In this document: positions 1 to 7,327 of the stretch, in pieces
How the letters are laid out: every line of letters starts with the position of its first letter
Position numbering within the stretch: the first letter of the stretch is position 1
From: DAXETY01 sp051155755
GTDB lineage: Bacteria; Desulfobacterota; Desulfobacteria; Desulfobacterales; SG8-13
NCBI GenBank assembly: GCA_051155755.1
Contig: DAXETY010000016.1
Span: forward strand, 1 to 10,128
DNA: 10,128 bases
Direction of reading: 5' to 3'
Position numbers and translations under genes: made by a program
The notes under the pieces: generated by a model
The model's input: the letters and a program-made list of their open reading frames with translations, nothing else
Told to the model about the DNA's origin: nothing
Databases searched by the model: none

Positions 1-2
1 GC

Positions 3-101
3 CTGCGCGGGGATGACACACTGCTGGAGCCGACTTTTTACGATTCCATCAAATTTACCTGCTCTGACGGCATTCAAATCTATATCACAATGAAATCATA
101 A
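3..101 (+). CDS. 3' end of an unidentified protein-coding gene (partial at the window edge)
   Basis: Frame 3 is open from the left edge to a TAA at 99-101 and gives 32 residues rich in hydrophobic and acidic positions, including the segment EPTFYDSIKFTCSDGIQIYI. The alternating hydrophobic pattern near the end looks like a closing beta strand of a globular protein. Frame 2 stops at 13-15; frame 1 stops only at 91-93 but its translation (many Cys, Trp and Ser) looks less protein-like. I do not recognise a family from so short a piece. The gene would run in the same direction as the DUF3160 gene but is separated from it by 166 nt that hold a palindromic repeat, so shared transcription is uncertain. 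The call rests on reading-frame quality only. Confidence 0.45.
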   Translation: MRGDDTLLEPTFYDSIKFTCSDGIQIYITMKS

Positions 102-122
102 GGCGCATTGGCAAGCACAAGG

Positions 123-203
123 TTTTCGAATGCCGCCCTCTCAGCGGCATTCGAAAAGGGGTCTGCCTCTGCGTGCTCCGCGTCTCTGCGGTGAATCTTT
201 TTA
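123..203. repeat. Palindromic hairpin with TCTGCG-rich tail (intergenic repeat-like element)
   Basis: Positions 123-136 and 144-157 are a perfect 14-bp inverted repeat (TTTTCGAATGCCGC and its complement) around a 7-nt loop. A tail of TCTGC/CTGCG words, including TCTCTGCGG, follows at about 161-193. The architecture (T4...A4-bounded stem, then TCTGCG words, then a gene) copies that of the elements at 5742 and 8841, but the stem sequence is different. Neither strand has a U-tract after the stem, so it does not look like a standard intrinsic terminator. Confidence 0.6.
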
Positions 204-252
204 CGGTGCCGGCGCGAACCCTGTCGGAGGCGAACAACGATCCATTCGGATC

Positions 253-260
253 GGAAAGAG
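253..260 (+). promoter_or_regulatory. Ribosome binding site that fixes the GTG start at 268
   Basis: The purine-rich run GGAAAGAG ends 7 nt before the GTG at 268. That GTG opens directly into a signal peptide. The reading frame stays open further upstream to an ATG at 130, but that ATG lies inside the 123-157 hairpin and has no ribosome binding site. Confidence 0.6.
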
Positions 261-267
261 ATTTTTC

Positions 268-2442
268 GTGAAATTTATTGATTTGCGATTATGGCTGGCG
301 CTGTCGATCGGGATGGTCCTGCTTGCCGCACCGGTGTCGGCCCAGGCGCAAGCCGTTTCCGGGATGAACGCCCAGACAGCGCAAATCCTTGAGCGGCAGG
401 GGTTTGTCATAACCGCCACTGCCTATCGCCAGATTTTCGAGCCGTATCTGCACATGGACCTGCCCGTGTTCGTCAGCACCGACGCATTGCTGCACACATT
501 TCACGTGCTGATGGACGAAACGCTGGGGCGATACGAAATCGTCAATGCCGACCGTCTTCCCGAAGTGCTCAAGGTGCTTTGGTACGGCACCGTTTCCAAT
601 GAAAAACCGTCTCCGCAAGACGGCGTGGACAAGCATCAGAGAGCGTTTTTGAAGTTGAAGGCCTCCGCCTGGCAATATGCCCGCGTGGTCCTGGCGGTTG
701 CACTGCGCCTGCTGGATGAGGAACCCGTCGGCCTGGAATCCGCTCTGGAGCCGAAGGTGGCGGCGCTGGTGGCGGCCATTCGGGGCGGCGAACGCGCCCA
801 CCTGAACGCTGTGGAGGGCCTGCCGCCGATCCCGATCGAGCCTGCATTTTTTCAGCCCACCGGATTTTACCGCCAAACCGAACCCCTGTATCGCTATTTT
901 CTCGCCCGGCGCTGGCTCCAGACCGCACCGTTTCGAACCGACCGGGATGAAGAACTGATGGCCATCTTACTGCTCGGCAAAGCGTTGGCCACCATTGAAG
1001 AACCGGCCCGGCGATACGGGATCGAGCGCTACCTGCGGTGCTACCGCGAGCTGTTGGGTGCGCAGGGTGAAAACGACCTGCTTCTGGCCGCCCGAATCAT
1101 CCGTGACCGCCCCGGCAGCCTCGACGCCGTGCGCGACTATCTGGAGGTGATCCAGAACCCGCAGCTTCAACAAGGGCAGACCGGACAATCGGGACTTCGA
1201 ACCTCGGCGTTTTGGATCCTCACGCCCGACCGCTTTACGGATTCGAGATGGATGCGGCATCGAACCTTGCAGGCGGATTTCGGCGGCTTGCCGCAAGACG
1301 GGCTGGGGTTTTGTGCGCGTCTGGGTTCCGACTGGGCACGGCAGCGCTCCAGCCCGGGCGAGGCCGCGCCGGAAGAAAACCCCATTGCAGCGTTTGGCCC
1401 GGGGCTTGCGGGCTCCTATTTTCAATCGCTGGCCGCCCTGCTGGATGCACCCGAGCCGGATGCGCCCGCAGTTTTCAGCGGCGGGGGCTGGCGGGCAAAA
1501 AGCTGCAACACGGTGCTGGCCGCATGGGTGCAGATGCAAGGGAGCCAGGCGCGTCCGCAGTTGCACCATTTCGGTGCACCGGGGGAATTCTACAGCGGAA
1601 TGGTCCTGGAGTCCGGGCTGGTGGAACCGGAACCGGATTTTTTCGCGCAACTGGGAGATACCGTTGGGGAGGCGGTCCGGCTTTTCGACCACTGTGAGAT
1701 CTTTGTCGAACCGGAAAGAGTCCTGGCGGAAAACCTGGAACGCTTCGCCGATTGGATTGCCGCAGGTCGCAATGTCACGCAAAGCCGATCCGGGGCGAGT
1801 TCGGCCGGTGAATCATTCGTCGTCAACAGCGCGCAAATGGCGCTGGCCGTGCTGGAAGGAATCGAAAACGTCTCCGCCGATGATCCGGCTTTCGACCTGG
1901 AGCTGGAAGCGGTGGCCCGAAACCTGGCTGAATCGATTCGTCGCGGGGATTATCGCGAAGATCCGGCTTTCCAATCGCTTGTCGTCGAACTCAACATCGA
2001 CCTGCGTCTGCGCTGGCAGAGCCTGCTGCGCATCTGCCGCCGGATCGAGATTATTGCCCATAAACAGCTTCGTGGTGTGGCCTTTGCCGAAAAAGAAAAC
2101 TATCTGCTGGCCGACTTCGGCCTTCGGCTGGCATCGATCCTGGGCTATGGCGGCACCAGTTTACAAAAGCCGCGGGACGACGTGCCGCGGATTGCGGCCG
2201 CACCTGGTCCGGACGAATCGCTCCGCATGGGCATCGGCCGTCCCCGCGAGCTGTTGGTGCGGTATCCTTTCCGGGGACGGCAGATATTGTGCCGGGGTGC
2301 CGTTCTGCCGTTTTACCCGGTGAAGACCGGGGAAACGATGACCGACGCCCGTTGGAAAGAAAAACTCGGCAGCGACGAGCGCCCGCCGCGCCCGGAATGG
2401 ATGGCGCCGATCCAACCTTCAGACCTTCCATCATCACCCTGA
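268..2442 (+). CDS. Secreted DUF3160 domain-containing protein
   Basis: The product is about 724 aa from the GTG at 268 and belongs to the DUF3160 family, whose function is unknown. A signal peptide spans residues 1 to about 29: K2 and R7, a hydrophobic core near residues 8-22, and cleavage motifs of the AQA type at 25-29. This predicts export to the periplasm or surface. Family features are the N-terminal motif FVSTDALLHTFH (about residues 68-79), a central HHFGAPGEFYSG followed by VEPEPDFF (about 433-460), and the C-terminal RGAVLPFYP with a TDARWKEKL...PPRPEW ending. Length and motif order fit a complete family member. The region upstream to 130 would add 46 non-conserved basic residues before the signal peptide, so I reject that start. 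The gene converges on the cysteine-rich gene downstream, with 112 nt between the stops and no clear terminator beyond a T-run near 2465-2471. Confidence 0.88.
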   Translation: MKFIDLRLWLALSIGMVLLAAPVSAQAQAVSGMNAQTAQILERQGFVITATAYRQIFEPYLHMDLPVFVSTDALLHTFHVLMDETLGRYEIVNADRLPEVLKVLWYGTVSNEKPSPQDGVDKHQRAFLKLKASAWQYARVVLAVALRLLDEEPVGLESALEPKVAALVAAIRGGERAHLNAVEGLPPIPIEPAFFQPTGFYRQTEPLYRYFLARRWLQTAPFRTDRDEELMAILLLGKALATIEEPARRYGIERYLRCYRELLGAQGENDLLLAARIIRDRPGSLDAVRDYLEVIQNPQLQQGQTGQSGLRTSAFWILTPDRFTDSRWMRHRTLQADFGGLPQDGLGFCARLGSDWARQRSSPGEAAPEENPIAAFGPGLAGSYFQSLAALLDAPEPDAPAVFSGGGWRAKSCNTVLAAWVQMQGSQARPQLHHFGAPGEFYSGMVLESGLVEPEPDFFAQLGDTVGEAVRLFDHCEIFVEPERVLAENLERFADWIAAGRNVTQSRSGASSAGESFVVNSAQMALAVLEGIENVSADDPAFDLELEAVARNLAESIRRGDYREDPAFQSLVVELNIDLRLRWQSLLRICRRIEIIAHKQLRGVAFAEKENYLLADFGLRLASILGYGGTSLQKPRDDVPRIAAAPGPDESLRMGIGRPRELLVRYPFRGRQILCRGAVLPFYPVKTGETMTDARWKEKLGSDERPPRPEWMAPIQPSDLPSSP

Positions 2443-2554
2443 AAGGTCGCCGTCGGAAAGGTTCTTTTTTTACCGCCGACACCGCGGATCATTCCGGTGG
2501 GGGCGTCCAGTTCGCCGGGCGGACCATTTCCCCGCGGCATCGGTCTGCGGCATC

Positions 2555-2782
2555 TCACTGGTTGCCGAGACCGTTCCACTCGCCGCAGTCCGGGCACTGC
2601 CAGATGATCCCGTTGCATGACATGCCCCAGAAATTCTCCTGCAGGCAGCTCTGGCAGATCGTAAATCCGCACTTGCGACAGCGCCAGGCAAACGGAAACG
2701 TCTCCCGGCAGCAGTGACAGTCAAACGGCGGTTTTCTTTTGGCCCGTCGGCGGACCCCGCCTCTTTTCAAGTCATTTTTCAT
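2555..2782 (-). CDS. Small cysteine-rich, probably zinc-binding protein (75 aa)
   Basis: The 75-residue product has ten cysteines. Eight form four CxxC pairs (C22/C25, C35/C38, C43/C46, C63/C66), with extra C24 and C56. This spacing suggests two zinc sites of rubredoxin-knuckle or treble-clef type. The N-terminus is very basic (RRRAKRKPP, residues 11-19), which could bind nucleic acid. The tail has WQCPDCGEWNGLGNQ. The start ATG at 2782 has an AGGA (2793-2790) 7 nt upstream. It is divergent from polA (about 197 nt between starts) and convergent with the DUF3160 gene. I cannot name a characterised family. The dense, regular CxxC spacing makes a chance reading frame very unlikely. A role beside DNA polymerase I would be inference from position only. 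Confidence 0.75.
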   Translation of the reverse strand: MKNDLKRGGVRRRAKRKPPFDCHCCRETFPFAWRCRKCGFTICQSCLQENFWGMSCNGIIWQCPDCGEWNGLGNQ

Positions 2783-2875
2783 CTCGAAATCCTAATCCTT
2801 TGTTACCGGTACGGTCAAGGTCGGGCAATGACGATCTACGTTCTGTATCCGTCGCCGCCACAGCGCTTTGCCGGC

Positions 2876-2904
2876 TTGTTGTTTTTTCCACGCGGTGATA
2901 TGGA
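2876..2904 (+). promoter_or_regulatory. Weak candidate promoter for polA
   Basis: TTGTTG (2876-2881) and TATGGA (2899-2904) are separated by 17 nt and lie about 75 nt before the polA start. Each box only partly matches the sigma-70 consensus, so this is the best candidate seen in the divergent region and not a firm call. Confidence 0.22.
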
Positions 2905-2929
2905 TTGATTGCAACATCAGTTGGTTTAC

Positions 2930-2970
2930 AACCCGCAACTCGAACGCGTAACTCGCAACCCGCAACCCGA
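2930..2970. repeat. Degenerate heptamer array (AACYCGC-like, six units)
   Basis: Units read AACCCGC, AACTCGA, ACGCGT (one base short), AACTCGC, AACCCGC and AACCCGA, end to end. The array stops 9 nt before the polA ATG and fills the place where a ribosome binding site would be expected. It is probably transcribed as part of the 5' untranslated region. It resembles the shorter heptamer run at 5837-5857. Confidence 0.75.
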
Positions 2971-2979
2971 CCTGAGCCA

Positions 2980-5652
2980 ATGACAACTTCAAAAACCCTC
3001 TACCTGATCGACGGAAGCGCCTACGTGCACCGGGCTTATCACGCCATCCGCGGCCTTTCCAACTCCAAGGGCATGCCCACCAACGCGGTGTTCGGCTTCA
3101 CCCGCATCCTGATCAAGATGATGGAGGAAAAGTCTCCGCAATACGCCGTGGTCCTGTTCGATGCCAAGGGGCCCACCTTTCGGCACCGGATATACGACCA
3201 ATACAAGGCCAATCGGCCTCCGGCTCCCGAAGACCTGATCGTGCAGATACCCAGGATCAAGGAGGTGGTGGAGGGTTTCCGGATTCCGTGCATCGAAAAG
3301 CAGGGCTACGAGGCCGACGACCTGATCGGAACCCTGGCCCGGGAGGGGGAAGCCCATGGGTTTTCCGTGGTGATGGTGACCGGCGACAAGGATTTCGTTC
3401 AACTGGTGTCCGAGAATACCACTCTCTGGGACCCGATGAAAGACGAGACGCTCGATCTCGAAGGCGTGCGAAACAAATTCGGCGTGACCCCGGAACAGAT
3501 GGTGGATGTCATGGGCCTCTGCGGCGACACGTCCGACAACATCCCCGGCGTGCCGGGCATCGGCATGAAAACCGCGCTGAAATTGATCCAGGATTTCGGC
3601 AGCATGGATGCGCTCTACGGGCAGCTGGATGCCGTCTCCGGCAAAAAGCAGAAACAGAACCTGATCGAATACCGTGATCAGGCCTTTTTAAGCCGCGACC
3701 TGGCTCGCATCGAAATCGAGTCCCCGGTTGAATTCGATGCAGACCGTTTTCAGGTGGGCGAGCCGGACCGGCGCAAACTGTCCAGCCTCTTCCAGGAACT
3801 CGAATTCCGGCAGCTTCAGCAGTCCTTCGGCCGCTCCGGAAACCGCCGCCCCAAGCATTACGCCGCTGTGCTGAATCTCTCCGACCTGGATGCCCTGATC
3901 GAGCGCATCCGTTCCACCGGGCACGTGTCGCTGGACACCGAGACCACATCCGAAGACCCCATGCGCGCCCGGTTGGTCGGCCTTTCCTTTGCCCTGCAGG
4001 CCGATGAGGCTTTTTACGTCCCCTGCGCACATGTCGGTGCGGATGCCGCCGGGCAGATCCCGCTGGAGGCGGCCCTGGAGTCCCTGCGCGGCATTCTGCA
4101 GGACGATTCGATCCGCAAGACCGGACAGAACATCAAGTACGACTGGCTGGTACTGTCGCGCCACGGAATCGAGCTGGCCGGGGTCGAATTCGACACCATG
4201 CTGGCCTCCTACCTGATCAATCCGTCCAAGCGGGCCCACAACCTGGACCAGATCGCGCTGGATTTTCTGAATCACAAAACCACCACTTACGCAGAGGTGG
4301 TGGGCAAGGGCGGCGGCACCTTCGACCAGGTGCCGCTTTCCAGGGCGGTGCCCTATGCCTGCGAGGATGCCGACATTACCCTGCAGGCCCGGGCGGTCCT
4401 GGAACAAGAGATGGAGAAAATCGGGCTTACGCAGCTGTTTCAAACGGTGGAAATGCCGCTGGTGCCCGTGTTGATGCGGATGGAGCGCCACGGCGTGGCG
4501 GTGGATCCGGACAAGCTCCGCGGCCTGTCCAAGGACTTCGAACACCGTCTCGAGCAGCTCGAAGCCGCCATATACGCGTTGGCCGGCGAAACTTTCAACA
4601 TCAACTCCTCCCAGCAGCTGGGACGGATTCTCTTTGAAAAGCTGCAGTTGCCGACCCAGAAAAAAACCCGCAAGAAAACCGGCTACTCCACCGACGTGGA
4701 CGTGCTTACGGTTCTGGCCCGCCGGCACGAACTGCCGGCCTTGATCCTGGAGCACCGCACACTGAGCAAGCTCAAGTCCACCTATTCGGATGCGCTGATG
4801 CAGCTCATTCACCCGGAAACCGGCCGCATTCACACCTCCTTCAACCAGACCGTAACGGCCACCGGACGGCTGAGCAGCTCGGAGCCGAACCTGCAGAACA
4901 TTCCGATCCGCACCGAGGAGGGACGGAAGATACGCAGTGCCTTCGTGCCGGCCGCCGGCTGGCGAATGCTTTCGGCCGACTACTCTCAGGTGGAGCTGCG
5001 CATCCTGGCGCACGTTTCCGACGATCGCATTCTGATCGAGGCCTTCGAAAACGACGAGGACATACACACCCGCACCGCCGCAGAAGTGTTTCAGGTCGCA
5101 CCGGAGGCCGTAACCCCGGAGCTGCGGCGGCAGGCCAAGGCCATTAATTTCGGCATCGTTTACGGCATGAGCCCTTTCGGCCTGTCCAAGCAGCTTGATA
5201 TCAGCCAGAAAATGGCCAAAGTCTATATTGACAACTATTTTGAACGATACCGGGGGGTGCAGCGCTATATCGACGAGACCATCGCAACGGCGCGAAGGGA
5301 TCGCCGCATTGCGACGCTGCAGGGACGCATCCGTTTGCTGCCCGACATTCAAAGTTCCAACAGCGTCATGCGGCAGTTTGCCGAACGCACGGCCATCAAC
5401 ACCCCCATTCAGGGCACGGCCGCCGATCTGATCAAGATCGCCATGATTCGAGCGGATGCCGAACTGCAGCGCCGGGGGATGAAAACCGTCATGCTGCTTT
5501 CCGTTCACGACGAGCTGTTATTCGAAGTGCCCCCCGCGGAACTGGCGGAGGCCCGGGACCTGGTTCGATCGACCATGGAGGGCATCTGGCAGCTGAAAGT
5601 GCCGTTGAAGGTGAATGTGGCGGTGGGCAGTAACTGGGCCGAAGCGCACTAG
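2980..5652 (+). CDS. polA: DNA polymerase I, with 5'-3' exonuclease, 3'-5' exonuclease and polymerase domains
   Basis: The 890-aa product is close to the size of E. coli Pol I. It fills gaps and removes RNA primers in repair and Okazaki-fragment processing. The 5' nuclease domain (about residues 5-260) has LYLIDGSAY, GYEADDLIGT, TGDKDF and GDTSDNIPGVPGIG. The proofreading domain keeps its catalytic residues: D319/E321 (DTET), D388 (NIKYD) and Y459/D463 (YACED). The polymerase has motif A (SADYSQVELR, D667), motif B (RRQAKAINFGIVYG) and motif C (SVHDE, D844), so all three activities look intact. The ATG at 2980 is chosen because LYLIDGSAY follows at once; upstream codons back to 2905 run through the heptamer array and encode low-complexity residues. 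No Shine-Dalgarno sequence precedes it, only CCTGAGCCA. The gene appears monocistronic, followed by repeat copy 1. Confidence 0.98.
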   Translation: MTTSKTLYLIDGSAYVHRAYHAIRGLSNSKGMPTNAVFGFTRILIKMMEEKSPQYAVVLFDAKGPTFRHRIYDQYKANRPPAPEDLIVQIPRIKEVVEGFRIPCIEKQGYEADDLIGTLAREGEAHGFSVVMVTGDKDFVQLVSENTTLWDPMKDETLDLEGVRNKFGVTPEQMVDVMGLCGDTSDNIPGVPGIGMKTALKLIQDFGSMDALYGQLDAVSGKKQKQNLIEYRDQAFLSRDLARIEIESPVEFDADRFQVGEPDRRKLSSLFQELEFRQLQQSFGRSGNRRPKHYAAVLNLSDLDALIERIRSTGHVSLDTETTSEDPMRARLVGLSFALQADEAFYVPCAHVGADAAGQIPLEAALESLRGILQDDSIRKTGQNIKYDWLVLSRHGIELAGVEFDTMLASYLINPSKRAHNLDQIALDFLNHKTTTYAEVVGKGGGTFDQVPLSRAVPYACEDADITLQARAVLEQEMEKIGLTQLFQTVEMPLVPVLMRMERHGVAVDPDKLRGLSKDFEHRLEQLEAAIYALAGETFNINSSQQLGRILFEKLQLPTQKKTRKKTGYSTDVDVLTVLARRHELPALILEHRTLSKLKSTYSDALMQLIHPETGRIHTSFNQTVTATGRLSSSEPNLQNIPIRTEEGRKIRSAFVPAAGWRMLSADYSQVELRILAHVSDDRILIEAFENDEDIHTRTAAEVFQVAPEAVTPELRRQAKAINFGIVYGMSPFGLSKQLDISQKMAKVYIDNYFERYRGVQRYIDETIATARRDRRIATLQGRIRLLPDIQSSNSVMRQFAERTAINTPIQGTAADLIKIAMIRADAELQRRGMKTVMLLSVHDELLFEVPPAELAEARDLVRSTMEGIWQLKVPLKVNVAVGSNWAEAH

Positions 5653-5741
5653 TGCTTAAGCAGAAAGTGCAAAAAACAGTCGTTGTTTTGCCGGTTAAGG
5701 ATTATGCCACGGCAGGGGGGTATAAATTGCAAATGATCTTC

Positions 5742-5824
5742 TGCACTGAGCAGGCTTTTGCCCGGACAGGTCGTCCGGGCAAAAATAGATCAGGTCTGCG
5801 CTTGTCTGCGACTGTCTGCGGTTC
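5742..5824. repeat. Interspersed palindromic repeat, copy 1 (short form)
   Basis: A perfect 12-bp stem, TTTTGCCCGGAC (5756-5767) with its complement (5773-5784), closes a 5-nt loop. It is preceded by TGCACTGAGCAGG and followed by three TGTCTGCG-like words ending in CTGTCTGCGGTTC (5812-5824). The same parts in the same order occur at 8841-8959, where the loop is about 37 nt longer. No U-tract follows on either strand, so terminator function is doubtful. It fills much of the 207-nt gap between polA and the kinase-like gene, which otherwise shows only the palindrome TGCTTAAGCA (5653-5662) and a TATAAA near 5721. Confidence 0.85.
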
Positions 5825-5836
5825 CCCTGAGCCTTA

Positions 5837-5857
5837 AACGTTGAACTCCGAATGTTG
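5837..5857. repeat. Short heptamer run (three units) abutting a start codon
   Basis: AACGTTG, AACTCCG and AATGTTG run end to end and stop 2 nt before the ATG at 5860. The period and the AA-initial unit resemble the array in front of polA, and again no Shine-Dalgarno sequence is visible. With only three degenerate units, chance cannot be excluded. Confidence 0.45.
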
Positions 5858-5859
5858 AA

Positions 5860-6837
5860 ATGCATATGGATCAGCCGAATTTCGACCGACAGGAAATCCG
5901 ATCGCGGGCGGCGCGCTGGATGCCGAACCTGACCGAGGATCAATCCCTTCGGATTGTCACCGACACCACCGAATTTTTCGACGTGGGATTCAACGATATC
6001 GTTGTGCTCGACGGGCGTCCGTTTCTGGTCCGCAACAACGCCAAGGAAGGTCGTTTCGGGCTGGATGACGAAGTCAAACATTGGGTCAAACGGGCGATTT
6101 CACTGGACGATGAGCAGATGAAAATCATCAAGCTCGTATTCCATGAAAAGTTCATGAGCCGCATCGGTGATATCGAATTCGAGTGTTTTCGCAGTCCCAA
6201 AAAAGAAGCCCGCATCCTGAAACTGGTCGAAAAACGTCCGAATTTCATGCATGGCTATGCGGTCGAAGACAGTAAGCGAAACCTGGTGCGGGTTGTCGAT
6301 TACATCCGCGGCCGAACGCTCACCGCAGTCGTGGAGGACCAAAACCTGGACCATCAGCGGTATTTTCACGAGAAAATGCCCGAAATTCTAAAGGGCTATC
6401 TGGCCTGCGTGGAAGGCATTCGGTTTTTGCACGAGCACGGTGAAAAGCACGGCGATATCCGCAGGGATCACATTCTGATCGATCGCGAAAACGGGAACTA
6501 CCGCTGGATCGATTTCGACTACAACTATCGTCACCGTGAAAACATTTACGGCTACGATTTGTTCGGCCTGGGCAACGTTTTGATCTACATCGTCGGTCAG
6601 GGCGATGTCCGACTGCACGATCTCAAGCAGCAGGAGCACCCGGCGTTGCAGCGTTTGTACCAGGAAGATCTCAACATCGTTTTTCACAACCGGGTGGCCA
6701 ATCTGGCCAAAATTTTTCCTTATGTCCCGGACAGGTTGAATCAGGTGCTCTTGCACTTTTCTGCGGGTGCCCGGCGCTATTATGAAACCACGGACGAATT
6801 GCTCGAAGACTTAAACGAAGCAATCGCAGACCTTTAA
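5860..6837 (+). CDS. Divergent protein-kinase-fold protein (possible Ser/Thr kinase or pseudokinase)
   Basis: The product is 325 aa with no signal peptide or membrane segment, so it is cytoplasmic. The N-lobe shows a beta-3-like KIIKLVF (K88-V93, with K88 or K91 as candidate ATP lysine) and a helix-C-like KKEARIL (E116). No glycine-rich loop is evident. The C-lobe has HGDIRRDHILID (H197-D199 in the HRD position) and WIDFDYN (D218-F219-D220 in the DFG position), followed by YGYDLFGLGNVL like kinase helix F. The catalytic Asp and metal-binding Asp are kept, but the usual catalytic-loop Asn is His204 and DFG reads DFD. The HGD start also resembles small-molecule phosphotransferases. The start is ATG 5860 or ATG 5866; neither has a ribosome binding site. 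The USP gene begins 19 nt downstream, so the two are probably one operon. Family membership is fairly sure, activity is not. Confidence 0.72.
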   Translation: MHMDQPNFDRQEIRSRAARWMPNLTEDQSLRIVTDTTEFFDVGFNDIVVLDGRPFLVRNNAKEGRFGLDDEVKHWVKRAISLDDEQMKIIKLVFHEKFMSRIGDIEFECFRSPKKEARILKLVEKRPNFMHGYAVEDSKRNLVRVVDYIRGRTLTAVVEDQNLDHQRYFHEKMPEILKGYLACVEGIRFLHEHGEKHGDIRRDHILIDRENGNYRWIDFDYNYRHRENIYGYDLFGLGNVLIYIVGQGDVRLHDLKQQEHPALQRLYQEDLNIVFHNRVANLAKIFPYVPDRLNQVLLHFSAGARRYYETTDELLEDLNEAIADL

Positions 6838-6856
6838 CAGGGAAAGGTGGACCGAA

Positions 6857-7327
6857 ATGAACGACACAGGTCCGGAGTTCAATCGCAACATCCTGATATC
6901 CGTCGATGAATCCGAAAATGCGTCCCGGGCGGTGGATTACGTGGCCCAGCTTTTGGGCGGGTTGGAAGACTTCCGGATTACCCTGCTGCACGTCATCCCG
7001 GAACCGGAGGAGGACTATTTCCGCACGGAAGAGGAAAAAGAGCGCTGGCTGGAGCAGTACCGGGAAAAAATGGACAACCGCATGGAAAACTACCGGCGCA
7101 GGCTGATCGATGCCGGTTTTGCCGAGGACCGGGTTACGGTGCGCATCACCATGCGTTTCTGCCCCTCCATGGCCAAGTGTATTTTACAGGAGCGCGATCA
7201 GCTCGAATACAGCACCATTGTGGTGGGCCGTCAGGGCCTTTCGCGCAGCGAGGAATTTCTGTTCGGCAGTATCTCCAGCAAAATCGTCAATCACGCCCGG
7301 GACTGCACGGTATGGGTGGTGGAATAG
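6857..7327 (+). CDS. Universal stress protein, UspA family, with ATP-binding signature
   Basis: The 156-aa product is a single USP domain. Strand 1 is NILISVDES (D17 in the usual nucleotide-contact position), then TLLHVIP, then the C-terminal signature G124-x2-G127-x9-G137-S138 within VVGRQGLSRSEEFLFGSIS, and a closing strand CTVWVVE. This motif marks the ATP-binding (MJ0577-like) branch and not the non-binding UspA branch. A long charged helical stretch (about residues 49-88) lies between strands 2 and 3. AAGGTGG (6844-6850) sits 6 nt before the ATG, a good ribosome binding site. With a 19-nt gap to the kinase-like gene, co-expression is likely, suggesting that the kinase-like protein and an ATP-sensing stress protein act together. 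The stop TAG directly abuts the stop of the convergent small gene. Confidence 0.93.
   Translation: MNDTGPEFNRNILISVDESENASRAVDYVAQLLGGLEDFRITLLHVIPEPEEDYFRTEEEKERWLEQYREKMDNRMENYRRRLIDAGFAEDRVTVRITMRFCPSMAKCILQERDQLEYSTIVVGRQGLSRSEEFLFGSISSKIVNHARDCTVWVVE

Noticed and set aside
130..267. N-terminal extension of the DUF3160 gene from the ATG at 130
   Set aside because: The ATG lies inside a perfect hairpin, the 46 extra residues are basic and repeat-derived, and a signal peptide with its own ribosome binding site starts at the GTG at 268.
2422..2471. Terminator after the DUF3160 gene
   Set aside because: GACCTT/AAGGTC can pair, but with a 15-nt loop overlapping the stop codon, and the T-run at 2465-2471 is 17 nt further on. 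The geometry is wrong.
2930..2970. CRISPR array
   Set aside because: Units are only 7 nt, contiguous and degenerate, with no spacers. It is a short tandem repeat.
3688..5508. Long (about 606 codons) reading frame antisense to polA
   Set aside because: It mirrors a highly conserved polA coding sequence of high GC, and its His/Gly/Gln/Leu-rich translation shows no domain. It is a codon-bias shadow.
5756..5784. Rho-independent terminator for polA
   Set aside because: The stem is bounded by T4 and A4 that pair with each other. No U-tract follows on either strand, and the element recurs elsewhere as a repeat.
5652..5837. 61-codon plus-strand reading frame after polA
   Set aside because: Most of it is the palindromic repeat copy 1, it has no ribosome binding site, and its start overlaps the polA stop codon.
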